Shown here piece by piece: positions 29,959 through 37,036 of a stretch of DNA of 64,000 bases. The stretch is taken from assembly GCA_024685175.1 (NCBI GenBank), contig JAIKWD010000007.1:62001-126000 (forward strand), written 5' to 3'. Under the pieces are notes generated by a model, which was given only the letters and a program-made list of their open reading frames with translations, searched no databases and had not been told where the DNA came from. Numbering within the stretch: position 1 is the first letter of the stretch; every line of letters begins with the position of its first letter. A program made the position numbers and the translations under genes. The DNA comes from Bacteroidales bacterium (lineage in GTDB: Bacteria; Bacteroidota; Bacteroidia; Bacteroidales; WCHB1-69).

Positions 29959-31404
29959 ATGAAAAAACTATTTTTAATCGCCATCTCAATCGCAGCAGTG
30001 CTCCTAACCGCATGCAACACGGGTACGTTCGCCTATTATGACGATATTTATTCTTCGTCCAACGACGATCAATATAAAATAATGAACGCCCCGAAGTATG
30101 ACAATACGGCTAATCAGTATGCCTACGACAACACTTACGACACAGCCGTAGCCTATGAAGAAGCACCAAGTAGCTCCACTACTTATTATTACGACGATGA
30201 CGATTACTACGATTACTACTACACTTCCCGTCTGCGTCGTTTCCACACCGATGTATACAGCGGTTGGGGCTATTATGATCCCTATTTCACAAACCTGTAT
30301 TGGTACGACTATTGCCCTTCCAACTGGGGCTTGAGTATCTATATGGGCTATAACTGGTGGTGGCCTAGCTATTACTACCGTCCATACTACTATGACTATG
30401 GATGGTATGATTACGGATTCCATTACGGCTGGGGATGGGATTACTATCACCCTCACTGGTACCATCATTATGGATGGGGATGGCATAACTACGATTGGGC
30501 TATCAACTACTATCATAACAACTTCGATAGCAATCATTCCTTCTACTATGGCCATCGCAACAGCATCGGACCCTCTTTGGGCAACCCCACTCCGGATCGT
30601 GGCGACCGCCCCGGCGACTATGAACATCCCAACTACGGCAATGGCGAAAATGCAAACCGTTATTCTGCGGTAACTTCCTCTCCTGCCTCCTTCAACGAAC
30701 GCTACGAATCCCTCTCTGCACTCTATTCCCCGACTGGTGGCGGCTCTGGTTCCAGCGCAAAACCCAGACCCACTGCTGCTCCGGCTACGACTCCTGCTAA
30801 CTCGAACGCCAGTCGCGCCAACTCTAATACAAGCCGCATCAATACAAACACTACGAATCCGAATGGAAACGCCAGTAGAACGAACAATAACACTCCTAAC
30901 AATAACATCAATGCAGGACGCGTTAACTCCAACACTACGAACACAAATAGAGTAAACGACTCCAGGTCTAACACCTACTCCACCCCTTCCAACAATAGCA
31001 GTAGGACCAACACTTCGACCCCTGCCAACACAAATGTTCGTCCATCCAACTCGTACTCCAACCCTGCGAACAATTCTCGAACTCCCAGCCAGTCTACCAG
31101 ACCGACCTCTACATCCAGACCAAGTTCTTCCTACAATAATAATAGTAGAACCCCTTCTTCCAGCTCCTACTCCAGACCTTCCAGCACATCCTCTAGCAGA
31201 CCATCCAGTAGTAGCTCTTCCTACAGCAGACCCTCTTCAAGCTCATACAGTAGACCTTCCAGCAGTAGCTCTTCATACAGTAGCTCGTCTCGTTCCTCAT
31301 ACAGCAGCTCATCCAGCTCCTCTTCTCGGTCATCCTACAGCGGCTCTTCTTCTCACTCTTCTTATAGTAGCAGTTCATCCTCACATAGTGGCGGTAGACG
31401 ATAA
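29959..31404 (+). CDS. Low-complexity lipoprotein, Tyr/Trp-rich then Ser/Asn/Thr-rich
   Basis: The 481-aa product starts with a lipoprotein signal (MKKLFLIAISIAAVLLTAC, lipobox Cys19). Residues about 40-200 are extraordinarily rich in Tyr, Trp, Asp, His and Gly (for example GWGWDYYHPHWYHHYGWGW). Residues about 250-400 are Asn/Thr/Arg/Pro-rich, and the last 90 are almost only Ser with Tyr, Arg and Pro (SSYSRPSSSS units). No catalytic motif or known fold is recognisable; parts are probably disordered. Similar Bacteroidetes proteins exist without known function. A strong Shine-Dalgarno (AAGGAGG, 29947-29953) precedes the ATG, unusual in this phylum. It heads a plus-strand cluster of envelope genes. 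Confidence 0.85.
   Translation: MKKLFLIAISIAAVLLTACNTGTFAYYDDIYSSSNDDQYKIMNAPKYDNTANQYAYDNTYDTAVAYEEAPSSSTTYYYDDDDYYDYYYTSRLRRFHTDVYSGWGYYDPYFTNLYWYDYCPSNWGLSIYMGYNWWWPSYYYRPYYYDYGWYDYGFHYGWGWDYYHPHWYHHYGWGWHNYDWAINYYHNNFDSNHSFYYGHRNSIGPSLGNPTPDRGDRPGDYEHPNYGNGENANRYSAVTSSPASFNERYESLSALYSPTGGGSGSSAKPRPTAAPATTPANSNASRANSNTSRINTNTTNPNGNASRTNNNTPNNNINAGRVNSNTTNTNRVNDSRSNTYSTPSNNSSRTNTSTPANTNVRPSNSYSNPANNSRTPSQSTRPTSTSRPSSSYNNNSRTPSSSSYSRPSSTSSSRPSSSSSSYSRPSSSSYSRPSSSSSSYSSSSRSSYSSSSSSSSRSSYSGSSSHSSYSSSSSSHSGGRR
31150..31395 (+). repeat. Degenerate tandem repeat coding for Ser/Tyr/Arg/Pro tail
   Basis: Short units around agtagctcttc(a/c)tacagtaga and ccttccagcagtagc recur many times, coding SSSYSRPSS-type peptides. 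Units are imperfect but close enough for recombination or slippage to change the tail length. Confidence 0.65.
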
Positions 31405-31430
31405 TTCAACCTTTAAACACACGAAAAAAA

Positions 31431-32927
31431 ATGAAAAGAATAATCAGTTTTATATTCATTTTGTGCCTTGTTGGCACCACTATGGCACAAGGCGATTACG
31501 AGGCCTTCCGTTTCTCCCAAATTGATTACCAAGGAACAGCTCGTTTCATGGGCGCAGGTGGAGCTTTTAGTGCCACCGGCGGTGAATTCTCGGCCTTAAG
31601 CATCAACCCTGCAGCCATCGGGTTGTACAAACGCCATGAAGCCACCTTCACCCCGATGTCCTTGTCGTTTTCCCTGAACAACTCTATGTATTACGGCAAT
31701 AATAGCTATACTCAGAATCCTAAATACACGGTTCCTCAAGTTGGACTGGTCATCAGCAGCCACATTGAGAACTCCAACTGGAACTTTTGGCACTTCGGGT
31801 TCGGCTACAACCGCATAATGGACTATAACAACACATTCCGGGCCAGCGGCAATGCCCAATCCTCAATGGTTGACGTTATCCTGCCTCACGCCAACGGCAG
31901 ACATTACAACAACTTGACAGGGGATGCCTTATTAGCTTGGAAATCTTGGTTGATCGACACCTTGCCTGGAACCACAAATCAGTATCACAGTCCTTTCACG
32001 GATGCAAACCTGAAGCACGAAGCCCTCGTGAAAAGATCCGGTGCCATGGACGAAATGGTATTCACCTTCGGTGGCAACTACAACGACAAACTGTTTGTCG
32101 GCGCCACCCTGGGCGTCCCGGTACTCAGTTATAAAGAAGTCATCTCCTACGCCGAAACTGCAACGGACGATGAGACCATGGCCAAAGGCATCAGTTCCTT
32201 CCAAACTAATAGCACACAAGAGAACAGCGGCGCTGGCATCAACCTCAAATTGGGTGTTATCTATCAGCCCATCAACTTCTTGCGCTTGGGTGCATCCTTC
32301 CAAACCCCGTCCTATTTCTGGAGAATCCGTGACTCATACAGCCGCAATATGATTTCCTATTACACCGACGGTAACAACTCCGGCACATCAAGTTACGACA
32401 ACAGCTATCGTTTCTCGCTCACCACACCCCTGAAGTTCAACTTGAGCACTGCGTTCCTCATCAACAAACGCGCCTTTATCGCCGCTGAATACGATTTTGT
32501 AGACTACTCCATGGCCAAGCTCTACGCTGACGACTACGACTTCAATATCGAGAATGAGAATATTGTTAACAAGTACGGCATGTGTCATACATTCAAAGTA
32601 GGTGGTGAAATTAATGTTACCTCCAAGTTCGTACTCCGCGCTGGTTACAACTACAAGACTTCTCCCTATAAGAATTTCAACACCAACTATAACGCTACGG
32701 CACATACGGGATCCGTTGGTTTCGGCATCCGCACCAAGTATGTCTTCTTCGATATGGCCTATGTTTTCAGACACTCCAACGACAGTTTCTGGCTGTATGA
32801 AGACAACGGCGCGTTCTCTCCCGATCAGTACCAAGATCTTATCAACGGCAACAGCTCTTCGACCGGTGCAATCGAGACCAGAAACAACACTCATCGCATA
32901 GTAGCCACTATTGGATGTAAGTTCTAA
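31431..32927 (+). CDS. Outer membrane beta-barrel protein, FadL/OmpP1/TodX type
   Basis: The 498-aa protein has a signal peptide (MKRIISFIFILCLVGTTMAQ). Its N-terminal mature region, SQIDYQGTARFMGAGGAF and then SALSINPAAIGLYKRHEATFTP, is characteristic of Bacteroidetes OmpP1/FadL-type transporters, where NPA marks the hatch. Alternating beta strands continue to the C-terminus, which ends in an aromatic-containing strand (HRIVATIGCKF). Members carry hydrophobic compounds across the outer membrane; the substrate here is unknown. It is 26 bases after the lipoprotein gene and one base before the next gene, so it is in an operon. Confidence 0.88.
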   Translation: MKRIISFIFILCLVGTTMAQGDYEAFRFSQIDYQGTARFMGAGGAFSATGGEFSALSINPAAIGLYKRHEATFTPMSLSFSLNNSMYYGNNSYTQNPKYTVPQVGLVISSHIENSNWNFWHFGFGYNRIMDYNNTFRASGNAQSSMVDVILPHANGRHYNNLTGDALLAWKSWLIDTLPGTTNQYHSPFTDANLKHEALVKRSGAMDEMVFTFGGNYNDKLFVGATLGVPVLSYKEVISYAETATDDETMAKGISSFQTNSTQENSGAGINLKLGVIYQPINFLRLGASFQTPSYFWRIRDSYSRNMISYYTDGNNSGTSSYDNSYRFSLTTPLKFNLSTAFLINKRAFIAAEYDFVDYSMAKLYADDYDFNIENENIVNKYGMCHTFKVGGEINVTSKFVLRAGYNYKTSPYKNFNTNYNATAHTGSVGFGIRTKYVFFDMAYVFRHSNDSFWLYEDNGAFSPDQYQDLINGNSSSTGAIETRNNTHRIVATIGCKF

Positions 32928-32928
32928 C

Positions 32929-33702
32929 ATGACAAAACGCATTCTAGCATCGTTCCTACTGGTCTTGCTCGTGGGCCTTGCGACTGCACAAACTCTTTTT
33001 GACACACCCTGCAGCCATCTCACCACCGACAACTTAGGTAATATTTATACATGGCATGATGCCACTCTCTTAAAGTACTCCCCCACTGGGGAGTTACTTT
33101 TTGATTTCCGGAAACCTAATTATGGGAACCTCACTTCCGTCGATGCAGACAACTCCATTAAAATAATGTTGTTTTATCAGGAGTCCGGAAAGATTGTATT
33201 CCTAGACGACAAGCTTGCTCCTATCGGTAATGAATTGGATCTTTTCGAGCACAATCTGACCTCAATCTCAAATGCCGCAATTTTCGGCAATAACAAAATT
33301 ACACTCTTTGACGAAACCAATCAAGACTTGTACATCACCGACCTCAACTTAAAAATCATCAATAAAACGCATTGTAACAACGATTTGAATATTCATGCCG
33401 TTAGCTTGCAATGCATTCCTGATCACTCCATAATGCTAGTTGACTCCACCCAAGGTCTCTTTTTCTTCGATCGATTTGGCACATACGAGCATCTGATGCC
33501 CATAAAGGGGGTCCTGTCAGCGCAACAAGATGTCGATCACCTTTACTACCTTCAAAACAATACGTTACACATCTATATTCGAGCTAATCATGAAATGCAT
33601 ACGCTGCCATACCTTCCCGCCGACTCAAGAGAATTTCGTTGGGCAAAGAAATGGCTCTATTTGCTGGATGGAAAAGGAAAAACACATCGTTATTCTGAAT
33701 GA
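32929..33702 (+). CDS. Exported protein of unknown function, propeller-like
   Basis: I do not recognise the family. The 257-aa product has a signal peptide (TKRILASFLLVLLVGLATAQ). The body has repeated short strands separated by Asp/Asn-rich turns (NLGNIYTWHDATLLKYSPTG, DHSIMLVDSTQGLFFFDRFG), which suggests a beta-propeller, with repeated patterns like those of NHL or WD proteins but no clear signature. The ATG at 32929 is one base after the barrel gene stop and gives the signal peptide directly. The next gene follows after 10 bases. Co-expression with the barrel protein suggests an envelope role. Confidence 0.8.
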   Translation: MTKRILASFLLVLLVGLATAQTLFDTPCSHLTTDNLGNIYTWHDATLLKYSPTGELLFDFRKPNYGNLTSVDADNSIKIMLFYQESGKIVFLDDKLAPIGNELDLFEHNLTSISNAAIFGNNKITLFDETNQDLYITDLNLKIINKTHCNNDLNIHAVSLQCIPDHSIMLVDSTQGLFFFDRFGTYEHLMPIKGVLSAQQDVDHLYYLQNNTLHIYIRANHEMHTLPYLPADSREFRWAKKWLYLLDGKGKTHRYSE

Positions 33703-33712
33703 TTTTAGAGAA

Positions 33713-34972
33713 ATGAAAAAACTCATCATTGCTACCTTATTGTTATTAGGCTCTCTGCCTGCATTTTGCACGCATATTTTGATACCTATGGACTTGGAAC
33801 AGTCGAACCACCTGAAGGCGTACGGCATTGCCTACTATGCCGTGGCGCACCAGATTGACATGAGTTGGTTGCTCAACTATCGCGGTGGTAGTTTTATGTG
33901 TGCCTACAACGATGCCGTAGAACGCGAATGTAGCATTCGCGGCGTTTCCTACCAAGTTATTGCCGATGTACAAGCGCAACAGATTCTTAGTGAAATTGCA
34001 GCCACTGAGAATAATATGAATGAAATTCGGCTCACTAAGGAACCTAAAATAGCCGTTTATTCTCCCAAGAACAAACTGCCTTGGGACGATGCTGTAACTT
34101 TAGTCTTAACTTACGCTGAAATTCCGTATACTGTCCTATATGACGAGGAGGTCATCAAAGGAGATTTACCCAAATATGACTGGCTACACTTGCACCACGA
34201 GGATTTCACGGGCCAATATGGGAAATTCTGGGGCAGCCACCGCAACGCCAAGTGGTATCAGGATGATGTGAAGGAGAACGAAGATCGCGCCGCTCAATTG
34301 GGCTTCGCCAAAGTCTCCCAAATGAAATTGGCTGTAGCCAAAGGCATTCGCGACTTCGTGGCTGGCGGGGGTTACTTGTTTGCCATGTGCTCCGGTCCTG
34401 ACAGCTACGACATTGCCTTGGCCGCCGAAGGTGTCGACATTTGCGATGTTATGTTCGACGGCGACCCCATGGACCCTCAGGCCCAAAGTAAACTAAACTA
34501 CGACAACTGTTTCGCTTTCACAAACTTCAGAATTGTGACCAATCCCTATGAATATGAGGTCTCCGATATAGATGTGAAGCCTACTATACATCTTACCAAC
34601 AAAAGCAATGATTTTTTCACGCTTTTCGAGTTTTCCGCAAAATGGGATCCTGTACCCACCATGCTATGTCAAAATCACATGACGGTTATACCAGGTTTTA
34701 TGGGTCAAACCACTGCATTCGTCAAGGATCGGATCAAGCCTACCGTAACCATCATGGGCGAATCCGCCCAGTTTAACGAGGCACGATATATACATGGTGA
34801 ATATGGCAAAGGTACGTGGACTTTCTATTCCGGTCACGACCCGGAGGACTACCAGCATTTGGTAAACGACCCTCCTACTGACCTGAACCTTTTTCCCAAC
34901 TCAGCAGGATATCGTCTTATCTTGAACAACGTGCTCTTCCCTGCCGCCAAAAAGCAGCAACAAAAGACCTAA
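33713..34972 (+). CDS. Exported glutamine-amidotransferase-like protein (often labelled asparagine synthetase B)
   Basis: The 419-aa product has a signal peptide (MKKLIIATLLLLGSLPAFC) followed by THILIPMDLEQSNHLKAYGI and WLLNYRGGSF, a pattern seen in a conserved Bacteroidetes family that databases loosely call asparagine synthetase B. The middle has a class I glutamine-amidotransferase-like segment (VAGGGYLFAMCSGPDSYDIAL, with a Cys in a nucleophile-elbow-like position). The later region GKGTWTFYSGHDPEDYQHLV resembles trehalose-utilisation-type domains of the same superfold. There is no ATP-pyrophosphatase domain, so asparagine synthesis is doubtful. It lies 10 bases after the propeller-like gene and is the last gene of the cluster. 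Confidence 0.82.
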   Translation: MKKLIIATLLLLGSLPAFCTHILIPMDLEQSNHLKAYGIAYYAVAHQIDMSWLLNYRGGSFMCAYNDAVERECSIRGVSYQVIADVQAQQILSEIAATENNMNEIRLTKEPKIAVYSPKNKLPWDDAVTLVLTYAEIPYTVLYDEEVIKGDLPKYDWLHLHHEDFTGQYGKFWGSHRNAKWYQDDVKENEDRAAQLGFAKVSQMKLAVAKGIRDFVAGGGYLFAMCSGPDSYDIALAAEGVDICDVMFDGDPMDPQAQSKLNYDNCFAFTNFRIVTNPYEYEVSDIDVKPTIHLTNKSNDFFTLFEFSAKWDPVPTMLCQNHMTVIPGFMGQTTAFVKDRIKPTVTIMGESAQFNEARYIHGEYGKGTWTFYSGHDPEDYQHLVNDPPTDLNLFPNSAGYRLILNNVLFPAAKKQQQKT

Positions 34973-34990
34973 TTGGTTCAAGGGGTAAAT

Positions 34991-35605
34991 TTAGATAATA
35001 CCCAAAGTTTGTTTTATCTTGGAGGTGAGGATGTCAATACCCTTTTCGTTTTCCGCCCCCACGGGAATTATAATGTCCGCCAATCGCTTCGTCGGCTCGA
35101 TAAAGAGTTCGTGCATGGGTTTCACGAAGTTTTGGTAATGGACGATAGAGCGGTCCAATCCGCGGCCACGTTCGTTGACGTCGCGCTGGATGATGCGGAT
35201 CAGGCGTTCATCGGCATCTGTGTCGACAAAGACTTTTAGGTCTAACGTTTTGCACAGAGCAGGATCGGTAAAGATGAGGATGCCTTCCACGATGAGCACG
35301 TCGCAAGGATTGACAGGGATAGTATCTTTGCCACGGCCGCAGGTGACATACGAATAGGTAGGCATCTCCACAGGGCGCCCATGACGTAATTCGTCAATGT
35401 GGTGGGCCAACAAAGACCACTCAATGGCTGATGGATGGTCGAAATTAATCTTCTCTTTTTCCTCTTGGGGAAGGTCTCCATTATCTTTATAATAGGCGTC
35501 TTGAGAGAGAACGCTCACTTTTTCACGTGGAATGCTTTGGATGATTTTTTTTACCACGGAGGTCTTGCCTGAGCCGGATCCGCCGGCGATACCAATTGCC
35601 AACAT
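34991..35605 (-). CDS. udk: Uridine kinase
   Basis: This 204-aa salvage kinase phosphorylates uridine and cytidine. The P-loop GIAGGSGSGKTS lies at residues 5-16, followed by SQDAYYKD and FDHPSAIEW, the family motifs, and the lid region RIIQRDVNERGRGLDR. I use the ATG at 35605; the open frame continues upstream only through the terminator and into tRNA-Gln, which cannot be coding. It converges with the gene at 33713-34972 with an 18-base gap. Confidence 0.95.
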   Translation of the reverse strand: MLAIGIAGGSGSGKTSVVKKIIQSIPREKVSVLSQDAYYKDNGDLPQEEKEKINFDHPSAIEWSLLAHHIDELRHGRPVEMPTYSYVTCGRGKDTIPVNPCDVLIVEGILIFTDPALCKTLDLKVFVDTDADERLIRIIQRDVNERGRGLDRSIVHYQNFVKPMHELFIEPTKRLADIIIPVGAENEKGIDILTSKIKQTLGII

Positions 35606-35631
35606 CGTTGTAGGGTTTAGATTTACACCTG

Positions 35632-35639
35632 CAAAGATA
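35632..35639 (-). promoter_or_regulatory. -7 box for udk
   Basis: The minus strand reads TATCTTTG, a full TAnnTTTG match, 27 bases before the udk ATG and just after the tRNA terminator. Confidence 0.55.
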
Positions 35640-35652
35640 AACTTTTTAAAAC

Positions 35653-35679
35653 AAAAAAGCACGCCGTTTTGGCGTGCTT
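35653..35679 (-). terminator. Intrinsic terminator of tRNA-Gln
   Basis: Perfect 9-bp arms aagcacgcc and ggcgtgctt with a 5-base loop are followed on the minus strand by a run of T. It lies 18 bases after the tRNA 3' end. Confidence 0.88.
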
Positions 35680-35696
35680 CGATTTTATCTTTCCAG

Positions 35697-35767
35697 TTGC
35701 CCCGATAGGACTCGAACCCATACAAACAGAACCAGAATCTGCTGTGCTACCATTACACCACAAGGCA
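35697..35767 (-). tRNA. tRNA-Gln (anticodon CTG)
   Basis: The 71-base minus-strand sequence folds as a cloverleaf. The acceptor is TGCCTTG with CGGGGCA and discriminator A; the D arm is GTG-TAATGGTAG-CAC. The anticodon stem is GCAGA/TCTGT with loop TTCTGGT (anticodon CTG, reading CAG = Gln). The T arm is ATGGG-TTCGAGT-CCTAT. The 3' CCA is not encoded. It stands alone between its own promoter and terminator. Confidence 0.95.
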
Positions 35768-35821
35768 ATTCGTTTGAGCGCGCAAAGATACACTTTTTTT
35801 AATAACGCGCTCAAACGAATT
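35767..35821. repeat. Perfect 16-bp inverted repeat around the tRNA-Gln promoter
   Basis: The arm aattcgtttgagcgcg (35767-35782) and its exact reverse complement (35806-35821) flank a 23-base spacer. The left arm begins exactly at the first base of the tRNA and the spacer holds the -7 box. No T-run arrangement makes it an obvious terminator. Confidence 0.9.
35783..35815 (-). promoter_or_regulatory. Promoter of tRNA-Gln
   Basis: The -7 box TATCTTTG (35790 to 35783) and a -33 TTTG (35815 to 35812) are separated by 21 bases. The predicted start is about 10 bases before the tRNA. The -7 box lies in the spacer and the -33 box in the right arm of a perfect inverted repeat. Confidence 0.65.
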
Positions 35822-35835
35822 CTTTTTTTTTATTT

Positions 35836-36969
35836 TCAAGCTACAAAGACCACTTCGTACCAGATATATCCGCTAACGATCACTTCCTTGTAGTACACAT
35901 TGTCAACCTTGAAGTAGACGTTGTTATCCAGGATAATCTCCTCGTAGTTGCTGGGCAGTTCTGCCACGCGGGCGCCGATGGGCGGGTTAACTACTACGTA
36001 GTCGTTCTTGCGAGGAGTGTAGAAGGTGCCATCGTCATAGTAGTAGGTGACATTTCTGTGGATCACGATCACGGGATGCCAGGTGTGGAAGATGCTGTGG
36101 GCGATCACTGCTCCGATAGGCGGGCGGCAGATTACATAGTACCCATTGATGTAGCGGCAGAAGATGCTATTGTAGAAGTAGTAGGGCAAGCCATGATAGT
36201 AGACCGGGCGGATGTGGCGAGGAACATGCATGTGATATCCAAAGTTGTGGTGATTAGGGTGCATGTAAGGGATCGGCTTCGCCGGAGAAGGCGTTCCAGC
36301 AGCGTGAGGTGCACCGTAGTTTTGCGGAGCCGGCTGAGGACTAGCCTGACCATGATCATTGTAACCTCTCTTGGTTTCCACTGCAGTAGAGCCGGTAGTA
36401 GGTGCAGGGCCTCTGTCATTGGGCTTGTTTACGTTGGTCGTAGACGTCGCCGCATTACGAGTGGCGGTAGAAGAAGTTGAATTTACGTTTGCCGGGGTTG
36501 CAGTCGCTGCATTGTTCCGGCTAGTGGAAGAGCTAGGAGGGGTAACATTGCCCGTTTGTCTTGCTGCAGTAGAAGTCGGCTTGGTCGTAGGCGCGTTGGT
36601 GCGACTATTGACCGTAGAGGTCGGCTTGCTGCTAGTGGATGCAGGACGAGTTGTCGTTGTCGGTCTTGTCGTAGCGGAAGGAGCTGACACTCTAGAAGAG
36701 CTAGCCGGTCTTGCATTAGTAGACGGACGAGCGGTGCTGGTTGGCCGTGTAGCAGTAGAGGACTGAGCTCTTTGATAATTGCTATTGGCCTTGTTCAGTT
36801 GAGCGTCTCCCTTTCGGATCTGGCGAGATGCCTGAGAGCTCACTGATGTTGTTTGAGTTCTACTACTGCTGGTTGGAGCAGTTTGCCGTGCAGGCGCCTG
36901 GGCCATAGCATCTGTGAAGATCAAACTTGCAACACAGAGCATTAACGACAGGATCACATTCTTTTTCAT
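35836..36969 (-). CDS. DUF6515-type exported protein with long Ser/Thr/Ala/Pro/Arg-rich linker
   Basis: The 377-aa product has a signal peptide (MKKNVILSLMLCVASLIFTD, then AMAQ). Residues about 25-215 are low complexity with repeated TSTARPST-like and TTTRP-like units, probably disordered. Residues about 225-377 form a compact Tyr/His/Pro-rich domain with HIRPVYYHGLPYYFYNSIFC, YYVICRPPIGAVI and YYDDGTFYTPRKNDYVVV, which I assign to DUF6515 from the spacing of these motifs. Function is unknown. It ends 15 bases before the inverted repeat at 35767-35821. Confidence 0.8.
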   Translation of the reverse strand: MKKNVILSLMLCVASLIFTDAMAQAPARQTAPTSSSRTQTTSVSSQASRQIRKGDAQLNKANSNYQRAQSSTATRPTSTARPSTNARPASSSRVSAPSATTRPTTTTRPASTSSKPTSTVNSRTNAPTTKPTSTAARQTGNVTPPSSSTSRNNAATATPANVNSTSSTATRNAATSTTNVNKPNDRGPAPTTGSTAVETKRGYNDHGQASPQPAPQNYGAPHAAGTPSPAKPIPYMHPNHHNFGYHMHVPRHIRPVYYHGLPYYFYNSIFCRYINGYYVICRPPIGAVIAHSIFHTWHPVIVIHRNVTYYYDDGTFYTPRKNDYVVVNPPIGARVAELPSNYEEIILDNNVYFKVDNVYYKEVIVSGYIWYEVVFVA

Positions 36970-37036
36970 CTTTTTGTGGTTTTATTAAGAAAATTCACTT
37001 TCAAGACGGATAACTATCCTGATTGTTTAAAAACAA

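Noticed and set aside
31150..31395. CRISPR-like repeat array
   Set aside because: The units are irregular, in frame with a Ser-rich protein tail and without spacers.
35605..35725. Udk with a 40-residue N-terminal extension
   Set aside because: That extension crosses the tRNA-Gln terminator and the tRNA itself; the P-loop starts normally after the ATG at 35605.
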